Source: Nitriliruptoraceae bacterium (GTDB taxonomy: Bacteria > Actinomycetota > Nitriliruptoria > Nitriliruptorales > Nitriliruptoraceae). Taken from it: 9,630 nucleotides of DNA. The stretch spans positions 1 to 9,630 of the forward strand of contig SLDB01000180.1 in assembly GCA_007125475.1 (NCBI GenBank). Reading direction: 5' to 3'. Below the pieces are notes generated by a model, which did not search any database, had not been told where the DNA came from, and saw nothing but the letters and a program-made list of their open reading frames with translations. This document shows positions 1-6,805 of the stretch, piece after piece (within the stretch, counting starts at the first letter, position 1; each line of letters starts with the position of its first letter). The position numbers were made by a program, and so were the translations under genes.

Positions 1-131
1 ACGACCCAGGCCACCGCGATCACGACGGCGACGAGGAGGAGGGTGACGGTCACCGGATCGGCGACGAACTCCCACACCACCTCGGCGGGGCCGTCGGTGT
101 ACCAGCGGACGTGTGCCAGGTTCGGGGTCAC
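1..131 (-). CDS. Membrane protein of unknown family, N-terminal fragment cut by window edge
   Basis: Reading leftward from a GTG at 131-129, an open frame runs off the window edge. It encodes about 43 residues: a short polar start with an HVRWYTDG segment, an acidic/aromatic stretch (AEVVWEFVADP), and then a strongly hydrophobic run rich in V, L, I and A that looks like a first transmembrane helix. This pattern is much more protein-like than the other frames here. The frame stays open upstream of 131 into the tail of the SRPBCC gene, but no other start codon falls in the gap, so GTG at 131 is the likely start. Its ribosome site is weak. The gene lies 94 bases downstream of the SRPBCC gene on the same strand and could share its transcript. 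I do not recognise the family; an integral membrane protein of the DoxX kind is only a guess. Confidence 0.55.
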   Translation of the reverse strand, partial: MTPNLAHVRWYTDGPAEVVWEFVADPVTVTLLLVAVVIAVAWV

Positions 132-225
132 CGCCGGGCTCGGAACGGCCGGGGGGCGATGGGCGTGCTCGACCGTCGCGTCCGTGGTCGCCGCGGACGT
201 CCGGGGAACGGCGTGGCTCCGGCGT

Positions 226-858
226 TCACGGCTGGTCCGCGAGGAGCCGCTGCAGTGATCGGCGCCACCGTTCACGCATGGCGTCGCGGGCCTCGGCATC
301 CGGGAGGTGCTCGAGGTGGGCTCGGACGGCGGTCTTGCCGCTGGCGGTCGTCGTCAGCGCCAGTTGCACGGTCGCCGGCTTCTCCCATCCCTCCGGTTGC
401 CAGGTCAGCCGGACGCGGTCGGCCGGTTTGACGACACGGACCTCGCCGCTGGCGGCCGGCTCGGTGGGGCTGGCCGGGACGCGGTACCGCGTACCCGGCT
501 CGAACGTCACCTCGGCGCCCTCACCGAGCCAGAGCGCCGGGTTCGAGGTAACGGCCTCCCACACGACCTCGATCGGGGCCGCGATGCTGCGCTGCACCCC
601 CAGTTGGAACCCGGCGTCGGCGGTCTGACCGACGACGCGGCGACCGTGGGCCTGTTCGTAGGCGACGGTGATCGACTGCGCCCACCAGCCGTCGAGGTCC
701 CGGTGGTGTCCGTGGAGGTGCGCGACGATCTCCTTGTGCCCCTGTTCGGCCATCCCGGCCGCGTCGAGGGCCGCGAACCAGTCGCTGAAGGTGCGACCGG
801 TCGCGGCGTGCACGGCGTCGTCGGAGATCCGTGGACGCGGCGCCGGGTCCTCGGACAT
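226..858 (-). CDS. DUF4287 plus SRPBCC (AHSA1-like) two-domain protein
   Basis: 210 residues. Residues about 10-72 match the DUF4287 pattern (ATGRTFSDWF, GHKEIVAHLHG, DGWWAQSITVAYEQAHG). Residues about 86-206 form an SRPBCC/AHSA1-like domain: VQRSIAAPIEVVWEAVTS, then FEPGTRYRV, GEVRVVKPADRVRLTW and a basic C-terminal helix containing RERWRRSLQRLL. AHSA1-like domains have a helix-grip fold with a hydrophobic cavity; the ligand here is unknown and the protein should be cytosolic. This pairing is, to my knowledge, common in actinobacteria. The ATG at 858 was chosen over a GTG at 870 because a GAGG sequence sits six bases ahead of the ATG. Many AHSA1 genes are paired with an ArsR-type regulator; none is visible on either side here. 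The domain call is firm; the biochemical role is not known. Confidence 0.88.
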   Translation of the reverse strand: MSEDPAPRPRISDDAVHAATGRTFSDWFAALDAAGMAEQGHKEIVAHLHGHHRDLDGWWAQSITVAYEQAHGRRVVGQTADAGFQLGVQRSIAAPIEVVWEAVTSNPALWLGEGAEVTFEPGTRYRVPASPTEPAASGEVRVVKPADRVRLTWQPEGWEKPATVQLALTTTASGKTAVRAHLEHLPDAEARDAMRERWRRSLQRLLADQP

Positions 859-870
859 GGCGGGCCTCAC

Positions 871-895
871 GGGTCGTGGGTGGGTGGGTGCCGGG
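871..895 (+). other. G-quadruplex-type motif upstream of the SRPBCC gene
   Basis: The plus strand carries GGG tracts at 871-873, 878-880, 882-884 and 886-888, with loops of 4, 1 and 1 bases and a fifth GGG at 893-895. This satisfies the classical four-tract G-quadruplex rule with short loops. It begins 13 bases upstream of the ATG at 858 and lies on the template strand of that minus-strand gene. It could affect promoter melting or be an incidental GTGG microsatellite. Confidence 0.5.
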
Positions 896-979
896 TGACC
901 GTGTCAGCACCGGACGTGGGCCGATCGGCCACCGAGGAGGTGCCTGCGGGGCTGCCCCGTGGTGGCTGGCGTCGGGCCC

Positions 980-996
980 ACCGTGCGACGCACGGT
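980..996. promoter_or_regulatory. Perfect 8+1+8 inverted repeat, candidate operator
   Basis: ACCGTGCG, one central A, then CGCACGGT: a perfect dyad with no loop to speak of, as expected for a homodimeric regulator site rather than an RNA hairpin. It lies 122 bases upstream of the SRPBCC start, in the divergent gap. A match of this length can arise by chance in GC-rich DNA, so the call is tentative. Confidence 0.3.
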
Positions 997-1357
997 ACGC
1001 CGGAGACGATCCGTGGCGCCGACCGGAGGCACGTCACGTCGGCCAACGTCCGTGGTCGAGTGCGCGGCGGTGCGCTCCGGGTCTCGCACGGGCGGATCGG
1101 CGTTCCGGTGGCCGTCGAGCCGCCGGTCCCCGCGCAGCGTTGTGCGATGAACGCTCGAAGGGCGGATTCGGCGCCTTGGCGGGCTCACCGGGGCACGTCG
1201 ACCGGGTTCAACACCGCCCCAGTGCCGGGTCGATGCGGGTGGCTGGGATCCCCCGCACGTCCCGGCGCGCGCTTCCTATCCTCGACCGGGGCGGCTCAGT
1301 GGCCCGATGACCCCGACCGGCCTGAACATCCGACGAGCCCGACGTGCTCGACGAGCC

Positions 1358-1409
1358 CGACGAGACGCCCCGACGAGACGCCCCGACGAGACGACCCGAC
1401 GAGACGCCC
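1358..1409. repeat. Four tandem copies of a 13-bp unit in the ATP-grasp leader
   Basis: The unit CGACGAGACGCCC occurs at 1358-1370, 1371-1383, 1384-1396 (one mismatch, ACC for CCC) and 1397-1409, followed by a degenerate CGACGACG. Related CGACGAGCC pieces precede it from 1331. The 13-base period is not a multiple of three, which argues that it is not coding even though a frame runs through it. The array ends nine bases before the AAGG ribosome site (1418-1421) of the ATP-grasp gene, so it would lie in its 5' leader. Confidence 0.9.
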
Positions 1410-1430
1410 CGACGACGAAGGCGGCAGCCG

Positions 1431-2723
1431 ATGACGCGGAACATGTTCGTGATCGCCCTGGACGAGTTCAACCACGAGACGCTGCGCGGACTCCCGGAGC
1501 AGGCCCGGTACACGTTCCACTCCCTGTTGCCGCGGGAGAAGGTCCTGAAGGCGGACGAGTACGACTACGACGCGCTGATCGCCGAGGCACGCGACGAACT
1601 CAGGGGTTTCGACGGCACGATCGACGGCATCGTCACCTGGTGGGACTTCCCCTCGTCGGGGCTGGCACCGGTGCTCTCGGAGTACTACGACCTGTACGGC
1701 CCGTCGTTGCGCAGCGTCGTCGTCCTCGAGCACAAGTACTGGAGCCGTCTCGCTCAGCGCGCCGTCGCCGGGGAGCACGTCCCGGCGTTCGCCGCGTTCG
1801 ACCCGTTCGATGACGATGCCTTGACGGCGATCGAGGCGCGCGGCGTGCACTACCCGTTCTGGGTCAAGCCGGTGAAGTCGGTCGCGTCGTACCTGGGTTT
1901 CCGGGTCGAGGGTCCCGACGACTTCCACGCGGCGATCGGGGCGTTGCGCGACGAGATCGGCCAGTTCGGTGACCCCTTCGACCAGGCACTCGAGCGTGTG
2001 GATCTCCCCCCCGACGTCGAGGCCGTCGGGGGCTCGGCCTGCATCGCCGAAGGGATCATCGGCGGTTGGCAGTGCACTTTGGAGGGCTACGTCTCCCACG
2101 GTCAGGCCCACATCTACGGCGTCGTCGACTCGCTCCGCATTCCGGGGGTCTCGACTTTCCGCGCCTACCACTACCCCTCGCAGTTGCCCGTGCCGATCCA
2201 GCGGCGGATGGCCGAGATCGCCGAGAAGGTCGTCGGGCAGGCCGAGCTCGACCACAGCTGCTTCAACGCCGAGTTCTTCTACGACGAGGAACAGGGTCTC
2301 ATCTGGATCCTGGAGGTGAACACCCGACTATCGCAGTCGCACTGCGACCTCTTCGCGAAGGTCGACGGCGCCTCCAGCCAGCGCGCGATGCTCAGTGTCT
2401 CGCAGGGACGCACCCCGCGGATGCTGCACCGCCAAGGCGATTTCAACGTCGCGGGCAAGTACTTCATCCGCACCTTCGAGGACGGGGTGATCCGTTCGGT
2501 GCCGTCGGCCGAGCAACGTGCCGCGGTGATCGAACGGTTCCCGGGGACCCGTATCGAGATCGATCCGACCCCCGGGTTGCGGCTCTCGGAGATGCACGTC
2601 CAGGAGTCGTACAGCTACGAGCTCGGACGGGTGTTCATCGGTGCCGACGACCATGAACAGCTCGAGGCCCGCTTCGAGGAGATCACGGCGATGCTGCCGT
2701 TCGAGATCGACCCCGTGGGCTGA
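1431..2723 (+). CDS. Stand-alone ATP-grasp ligase of unknown substrate
   Basis: 430 residues. The ATP-grasp fold joins a carboxylate to a nucleophile through an acyl-phosphate, using ATP and Mg2+. Visible hallmarks are an N-terminal pre-ATP-grasp-like region (residues 1-130), the ATP-binding lysine K146 in YPFWVKPVKS, and the magnesium ligands E281 (FNAEFFYDEE) and E295/N297 in ILEVNTRLSQSH, the usual E...ExN pattern. R299 fits the catalytic arginine. No biotin carboxyl carrier segment or second catalytic domain is present, and the length suits a free-standing ligase. ATG at 1431 is chosen because AAGG at 1418-1421 lies nine bases ahead; an in-frame ATG at 1344 would read through the 13-bp repeat. 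No peptide, cofactor or amino-acid biosynthesis gene is adjacent, so the substrate cannot be deduced. The gene converges on the ABC permease with 31 bases between their stop codons. Confidence 0.88.
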   Translation: MTRNMFVIALDEFNHETLRGLPEQARYTFHSLLPREKVLKADEYDYDALIAEARDELRGFDGTIDGIVTWWDFPSSGLAPVLSEYYDLYGPSLRSVVVLEHKYWSRLAQRAVAGEHVPAFAAFDPFDDDALTAIEARGVHYPFWVKPVKSVASYLGFRVEGPDDFHAAIGALRDEIGQFGDPFDQALERVDLPPDVEAVGGSACIAEGIIGGWQCTLEGYVSHGQAHIYGVVDSLRIPGVSTFRAYHYPSQLPVPIQRRMAEIAEKVVGQAELDHSCFNAEFFYDEEQGLIWILEVNTRLSQSHCDLFAKVDGASSQRAMLSVSQGRTPRMLHRQGDFNVAGKYFIRTFEDGVIRSVPSAEQRAAVIERFPGTRIEIDPTPGLRLSEMHVQESYSYELGRVFIGADDHEQLEARFEEITAMLPFEIDPVG

Positions 2724-2754
2724 CGGCTTCGCGCATCACCGCCCGCCTCGCCCG

Positions 2755-3951
2755 TCACCGGATGGGTTCGGCCCGCCAGGCCCCCCGCCAGGTGAGCTTG
2801 CCCCCGGCCAGCAGCGCCGCCGAGTACAACCGACCGCCGAGACGGACCGCCAGCCACGACCCGACCAGGGTGATCGCGGCCGCCGTCACGACCTGCCAGG
2901 CGGGGATCGCCTCCAGCGCGACGCGTGCCGGGACGGTGAACGGCGCCGTCGGGGGGAGGAACGTCAGGATCCGTGCAGCGGTGCCTTCCGGGGACGGGAT
3001 CACCGCGAAGATCACCAGCATGTAGGTACCGATCACCCCCATCGCCAGCGGTCCGGCGATCGCCTGGGCGTCCTCGATCGAGGGGGTCATCGAACCGGCC
3101 ACCGTGTACAGCGCGGCGTAGAACACGAACCCCACGACGACCATGATGACGGTCACCACGATCAGGGTCGCGGTCACCGGGGGTGCCTCGAACAACCCGA
3201 CCGCGGCGTTCGCGAGCAGGGCGCCGGCGATCACGACCCCGATCTGGGTGAGGGCGATCGCGGTGAGCGCCAACAGCTTGCCGGCCAGCAGATGTCGTGG
3301 TCGCAACGTCCCCAGCAGGACCTCGATCACCCGGCTCGACTTCTCCTCGATCGCCCCGGTCAGCAGGGAGTTGCCGTTGATCTGGATGATGATGAACAGC
3401 AGCACCGTCGCCGCGAACGCCATCAGCGCCTGTTCGGGGGAGAAGCCGTCGTCCTCGACCCCCTCGAGGTCGACGATCTGCACCCCCTCGGCAGACTCCA
3501 GCAGCTGCACCGCCTCGGCCTCGTCGAGCCCGAGGCGTTCGGCCTCGGCGATCAGACGGGTCTGGGAACGCGCCGCGTCGACGAGCCCCACCAGCGTGAA
3601 CGGGACGTCGCCGCCCTCGCTCATCAGCTCGTCGCCGAGGAACACCGCGTCGAGCTCCCCGGCGGTGAGGGCCTCGACGGCGGCGTCCTCGTCGGTTAGC
3701 CGGGTGACGACGAGGTCGACGTCCTGTGCCGAGGCGGCGAGTTGCACGCTGGTGGTGAAACCGTCCCCGATCGCCTCGGTCACCCCCAGGCGGTACCTCG
3801 GGCCCTCGTCGTCGGCGAGGATCCCGGGGATCACGATCGCGGCGACGACGGCGACGAGCATCGCGACCGTCCCGAACACGAACGCCCGGTTGCGCAGCCG
3901 GTCGACGGCCTCGCGGCCGGCCACCAGGCGGATCGCCTGCCACCCGCTCAC
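2755..3951 (-). CDS. ABC-2 type exporter permease, NatB/YhaP-like
   Basis: 398 residues. One helix at about 23-45 is followed by a large polar, probably extracytoplasmic domain (about 46-172), and then five or so helices from 175 to 370 (for example LLFIIIQINGNSLL, TLIVVTVIMVVVGFVFYAAL, GVIGTYMLVIFAVI). The segment IEEKSSRVIEVLLGTL with RPRHLLAGK just after (about 201-225) is a hallmark of NatB-like permeases. Together with the ATPase encoded just upstream it would form an exporter; in this family sodium and various drugs or peptides have been reported as substrates, and none can be assigned here. Start is a GTG at 3951-3949 overlapping the ATPase stop TGA (GTGA), pointing to translational coupling. 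It ends 31 bases from the convergent ATP-grasp stop, with no evident terminator between. Confidence 0.92.
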   Translation of the reverse strand: MSGWQAIRLVAGREAVDRLRNRAFVFGTVAMLVAVVAAIVIPGILADDEGPRYRLGVTEAIGDGFTTSVQLAASAQDVDLVVTRLTDEDAAVEALTAGELDAVFLGDELMSEGGDVPFTLVGLVDAARSQTRLIAEAERLGLDEAEAVQLLESAEGVQIVDLEGVEDDGFSPEQALMAFAATVLLFIIIQINGNSLLTGAIEEKSSRVIEVLLGTLRPRHLLAGKLLALTAIALTQIGVVIAGALLANAAVGLFEAPPVTATLIVVTVIMVVVGFVFYAALYTVAGSMTPSIEDAQAIAGPLAMGVIGTYMLVIFAVIPSPEGTAARILTFLPPTAPFTVPARVALEAIPAWQVVTAAAITLVGSWLAVRLGGRLYSAALLAGGKLTWRGAWRAEPIR

Positions 3952-4865
3952 GACGCCACCCCGGCGTCGGCTTCGAGCTCTTCGACCCCGGCACCGACGA
4001 CGTCGCGGAACACCTCGGTGAGCCGGGGTGGTTCCAGGGAGAAGCGCTCGACGGCACCGTCCACCTCGGCGAGGAACGCTCGGGCGTCGGTGTCGCCCGG
4101 GACCGCCAGCCGGTGCACGCCGTCCTGGACGTCGAGGAGGTGGGAACCGGGCGGCGGCGTGAACCCACCCCCGCCGGCGAGACGGATCCGGACCCGGTAG
4201 GTGCCGCTGGCCGCCCGGACCTCCGCCAGCGTCCCGGCGATCCGGTCGCGCCCGGCGGCGATGATCACCACGTCGTCGCACAGCTCCTCGACGAGGTCGA
4301 GCTGGTGACTGGAGAACACGACCGTCGCTCCCGCGTCGGCGAGGGCACGCAGCGTGGCGCTCATCGCCTCCACACCGAGGGGATCGAGGCCACCGAACGG
4401 CTCGTCGAGGACGAGGAGCTCGGGGTCGTGCAGCAGCGCAGCCGCGAGCTGCACCCGCTGTTGGTTGCCGTGCGAGAGCTGGTTCACCCGGTCGCCGGCC
4501 CGCTCGGCCAACCCGAGGTCCGCCAGCCACCGGCCGGTGGCGGCCTCGGCGTCCAGCGGCGACATGCCGTGGAGGCGGCCGAGGTAGCGCAGTTGCCGTC
4601 CGATCGGCATCCGCGGGTACAGCCCGCGTTGTTCGGGCATGTACCCGAAGCGCAGCAGGTCCTCGGAGGTGACCGCCGCCTGTCTCCAGCGCACCTCTCC
4701 GGCGTCGAGCTGGACGAGGCCGAACACCGCCCGCATCGTGGTGGTCTTGCCGGAGCCGTTCGGGCCGAGGAAGCCGAGGAGTCGGCCCGGCCGCGCCGTC
4801 AACGAGGCGCCATCAAGGGCCACGACGTCGCCGTAGCGCTTCTGCAGTCCCAGGATCTCGAGCAT
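3948..4865 (-). CDS. ABC exporter ATPase, NatA/YhaQ-like with DUF4162-type C-terminus
   Basis: 305 residues. Complete nucleotide-binding domain: Walker A GPNGSGKT (34-41), Q-loop Q79 in YMPEQRGLYP, signature LSHGNQQR (130-137, an LSxGNQ variant of LSGGQ typical of NatA-like proteins), Walker B LLVLDEP (150-156), D-loop GGLD (158-161) and H-loop H187. The remaining tail (about 215-300) fits the DUF4162 extension found on YhaQ/NatA-type ATPases. It energises the permease encoded next to it, with which it overlaps by four bases. ATG at 4865 has a GGGGG run a few bases upstream. A TATCCT box at 4883-4888 may be its -10 element. The gene is divergent from the MASE1 kinase, a common layout for sensor/exporter pairs, but no regulator gene is present to support that link. 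Confidence 0.93.
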   Translation of the reverse strand: MLEILGLQKRYGDVVALDGASLTARPGRLLGFLGPNGSGKTTTMRAVFGLVQLDAGEVRWRQAAVTSEDLLRFGYMPEQRGLYPRMPIGRQLRYLGRLHGMSPLDAEAATGRWLADLGLAERAGDRVNQLSHGNQQRVQLAAALLHDPELLVLDEPFGGLDPLGVEAMSATLRALADAGATVVFSSHQLDLVEELCDDVVIIAAGRDRIAGTLAEVRAASGTYRVRIRLAGGGGFTPPPGSHLLDVQDGVHRLAVPGDTDARAFLAEVDGAVERFSLEPPRLTEVFRDVVGAGVEELEADAGVAS

Positions 4866-4882
4866 GCCACCCCCGGCGGGCG

Positions 4883-4888
4883 AGGATA
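4883..4888 (-). promoter_or_regulatory. Possible -10 box of the ABC operon
   Basis: TATCCT on the minus strand, 17 bases upstream of the ATG at 4865, fits the actinobacterial TANNNT pattern. It sits in the decamer CCTATCCTCG, which also occurs on the plus strand at 1275-1284 ahead of the ATP-grasp gene. No convincing -35 box is seen at either place, so this is weak. Confidence 0.25.
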
Positions 4889-4923
4889 GGCACCGGGTGG
4901 GCCGGTCATCGCATCGTCGATCA

Positions 4924-5013
4924 CCGGTGCGTCGCCGGCGGCCGGTGCGTCGCGGGGGGCCGGTGCGTCGCGGGCGGCCGGTGCCACGCGGGGGGCCGGT
5001 GCGTCTCGGGGTG
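4924..5013. repeat. Five tandem copies of an 18-bp unit between ABC operon and histidine kinase
   Basis: Units start at 4924, 4942, 4960, 4978 and 4996. The common form is CCGGTGCGTCGCGGGSGG. Copy 1 has CC for GG inside, copy 4 has CCAC for CGTC, and copy 5 ends in TCGGGGTG. The array lies wholly in the 238-base divergent gap. Because 18 is a multiple of three, both strands show hexapeptide-repeat frames (such as a repeated PPATHR), but these have no support as genes. The plus strand is G-rich with runs of three to six G. Confidence 0.9.
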
Positions 5014-5103
5014 CATCGTGACCTCGCCGGTCGGCTCGTGCCCTACCGTTCCCGCCCTGAGGGCCCGTGACGTCGAACGGGATCCGAGGAACGGGGAGCT
5101 CTG

Positions 5104-6714
5104 GTGAGTGCGCAGCTGCCGGCGATGCTGGGACGCGTCGGCCCCCGTGCCGCCGTGATCGCGGTGCTCTACGTCGCCGCGGGCGCCTATGCCGAGGCCG
5201 TCCAGCCGTTCCCGGAGGTCGGGTCCGGGTTCTGGCCCGCATCGGGGGTCGCGGTGGCCGGCCTGTTGACGGCGCCACGCCGCTGGTGGCCGGCGATCCT
5301 CGCGGCGATCGTCACCGCCCAGGCCGGTGTCGACCTCCTCCGCGGTGGTGGTCCGGCCCCGGTCGCGCTCTGGGCGACGGCGAACCTCGTCGGTCACCTG
5401 GCCTGCGCCGTGCTCGTCGAACGCTGGCAGGCGGCCGCGGTGGAGCGCGCCGCCTCCGTCGTGCGGTTCAGCGTCGCCGCCCTCATCGGTTCGTCGGCCG
5501 GTGCGGTGATCGGTGCGGTCGGTGTGGTGCTCAGCGGCGCCGAGGTCGGCTACCTCGCCACCGTCGGGAAATGGGCCCTCGGCGACGGGCTGGGAACCCT
5601 GGCCGTGGCACCTCTGGGGGTGCTCGCGGCTCGCGGCGAACTCCTCCTCGGTGCCCGACGCCTCGAGGCCCTCCTGGTGTTGCTGGCGACCGGCGTCGCG
5701 GTGATGCTGCCGTCGGTGGTCGCGAACCTGCGTGTCGCGGCCCTGGTGCACACCGTCGTGCTGGTCCCGATGCTGTGGGCCGCGGTCCGGCTCCGCGTCA
5801 CCGGCGCGGTCGCGACGGTGTTCCTGGTCACCAACGTCACGGTCGTCGTGACCTGGCTCGGTGGCGGCCCGTTCGTTCCGGTCGGGTTGACGCCGGTGCA
5901 GGCCTCGGCACTGATGCACGGCTTCCTGGCGGTGCTGGCGGTCACCGTCCTGCTGCTCGGTTCCCGCACCGTCGAGAGCGAGCACTACCAGGCGTTGGCC
6001 GATGACCGGGCGACCCTTCTGGCCACGGTGTCCCACGAGCTGCGGACCCCGCTCACCCCGATCATCGGGTACGCGCAGCTGCTGCGCCGACGCGAGCTCG
6101 GCCTCGACGAGGAGGCGCGGGCGGCGCTCGAGGTCGTCCACCGCAACGGGGTCCACCTCTCCGCCCTCATCGACGACCTCGTGGCGGCCGGGGAGGCGCA
6201 GCGTCGCGACCCGCGTCCGACGCCTCGACGCCTGGACCTCGGGCCGGTGGTACGTGACCTCGTTACCGAGCACGGGGGAGACGTCGAGGTGGTCCATGCC
6301 GACGACCATGCCACGGTCGACGTAGACCCCCTCCACCTGCAGCAGATCCTCACCAACCTCATCACGAACGCGCTGCGCCACGGCGCGCCACCGGTCGAGG
6401 TCGCCGTCGTCAAGGTCCGTGACCGGGTCGAGGTGCGCGTCGACGACCACGGCGAGGGGGTCCCGGAGGAGTTCGTCGGGGTGCTGTTCGACGAGTTCAC
6501 CCAGGCGGGGTCGCACACGGCGGGCTCGCGTCGTGGGCTCGGGTTGGGGCTGTCGATCAGCCGGCGCCTGGCGCAGGCCAACGGAGGCGACGTCGTCCAC
6601 CGCCACCGCGAAGCCGGGGGCACCCGGTTCGTGCTCACCCTGCCGCGGGCCACGGCGACGTCGGCCCGCAACCTCACCGGTCGAGGTCGGTTCGCCTCAC
6701 GTTCGCAGCGGTGA
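5104..6714 (+). CDS. MASE1 membrane sensor histidine kinase
   Basis: 536 residues. The N-terminal half (about 15-285) is a MASE1-type integral membrane sensor with about eight helices; the diagnostic segments are FWPASGVAVAGLL followed by RRWWPAILAAI, and WALGDGLGTLAVAPLGVL. A HisKA domain follows with H-box TVSHELRTPLTPIIGYAQLL, phosphoacceptor H311. The HATPase domain has N-box NLITNALRHG (N422), G1 box DDHGEG (447-452), an F-box LFDEFTQ and G2 box GLGLGLSI (about 478-485). All kinase motifs are intact, so it should autophosphorylate. The signal is unknown. Start is GTG 5104 with GGGGAG at 5093-5098. No response regulator is encoded next to it in this window, so its partner must be elsewhere. 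It is divergent from the ABC exporter and upstream of the diguanylate cyclase. Confidence 0.95.
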   Translation: MSAQLPAMLGRVGPRAAVIAVLYVAAGAYAEAVQPFPEVGSGFWPASGVAVAGLLTAPRRWWPAILAAIVTAQAGVDLLRGGGPAPVALWATANLVGHLACAVLVERWQAAAVERAASVVRFSVAALIGSSAGAVIGAVGVVLSGAEVGYLATVGKWALGDGLGTLAVAPLGVLAARGELLLGARRLEALLVLLATGVAVMLPSVVANLRVAALVHTVVLVPMLWAAVRLRVTGAVATVFLVTNVTVVVTWLGGGPFVPVGLTPVQASALMHGFLAVLAVTVLLLGSRTVESEHYQALADDRATLLATVSHELRTPLTPIIGYAQLLRRRELGLDEEARAALEVVHRNGVHLSALIDDLVAAGEAQRRDPRPTPRRLDLGPVVRDLVTEHGGDVEVVHADDHATVDVDPLHLQQILTNLITNALRHGAPPVEVAVVKVRDRVEVRVDDHGEGVPEEFVGVLFDEFTQAGSHTAGSRRGLGLGLSISRRLAQANGGDVVHRHREAGGTRFVLTLPRATATSARNLTGRGRFASRSQR

Positions 6715-6805
6715 GCGGCGCTGCATCGGGTCGCAGCTGTCGGGATGACGGTCGTACGCGGCCGCATCCGGGACGGATCGTGGCGCCTTCGACGCCGCGC
6801 CCCCG

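Larger units (their letters stand above)
859..1430. other. Gene-free divergent intergenic region
   Basis: About 570 bases separate the divergent SRPBCC and ATP-grasp genes. Open frames cross it on both strands, but their translations are arginine-, proline- and serine-rich, match no family I know and lack a good ribosome site. I therefore see no gene. Visible structure: the G-rich motif at 871-895, a small CGGGG-CTG-CCCCG hairpin near 948, an 8-bp perfect palindrome at 980-996, a possible -10 box (TATCCT, 1277-1282) and the 13-bp tandem repeat at 1358-1409. Confidence 0.6.

Noticed and set aside
179..199. CGTCCG...CGGACG hairpin downstream of the SRPBCC stop as a terminator
   Set aside because: Only six pairs, a nine-base loop and no U-run; it is not distinguishable from chance in this composition.
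1161..1218. tRNA-like piece: GGCGG and CCGCC ends with an internal GGGTTCAAC resembling a T-arm
   Set aside because: Only about 58 bases separate the ends, and no anticodon arm or D-arm can be folded, so it is not a tRNA.
1344..1430. Upstream in-frame ATG giving the ATP-grasp protein 29 extra residues
   Set aside because: The extension encodes a repetitive D/E/T/P/R peptide from the 13-bp repeat, and the ATG at 1431 has a clear ribosome site.
307..1434. A 375-codon plus-strand frame crossing the SRPBCC gene and the intergenic gap
   Set aside because: It is antisense to a recognised domain protein and has low-complexity R/G/P-rich composition; long open frames are expected by chance in GC-rich DNA.
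2755..4530. A 591-codon minus-strand frame covering both the permease and much of the ATPase, suggesting an ABC fusion protein
   Set aside because: Upstream of 3951 this frame is an arginine/alanine-rich shadow of the ATPase frame. The true ATPase ends at the TGA overlapping the permease GTG.
4924..5013. Possible CRISPR array
   Set aside because: Copies are directly abutting with no unique spacers, and no cas gene is nearby. The same applies to the 11-, 13- and 19-bp arrays.
4921..6606. A 561-codon minus-strand frame opposite the histidine kinase, with a PPATHR hexapeptide repeat at its end
   Set aside because: It is the antisense shadow of a gene with all kinase motifs. The hexapeptide repeat only reflects the 18-bp intergenic repeat.
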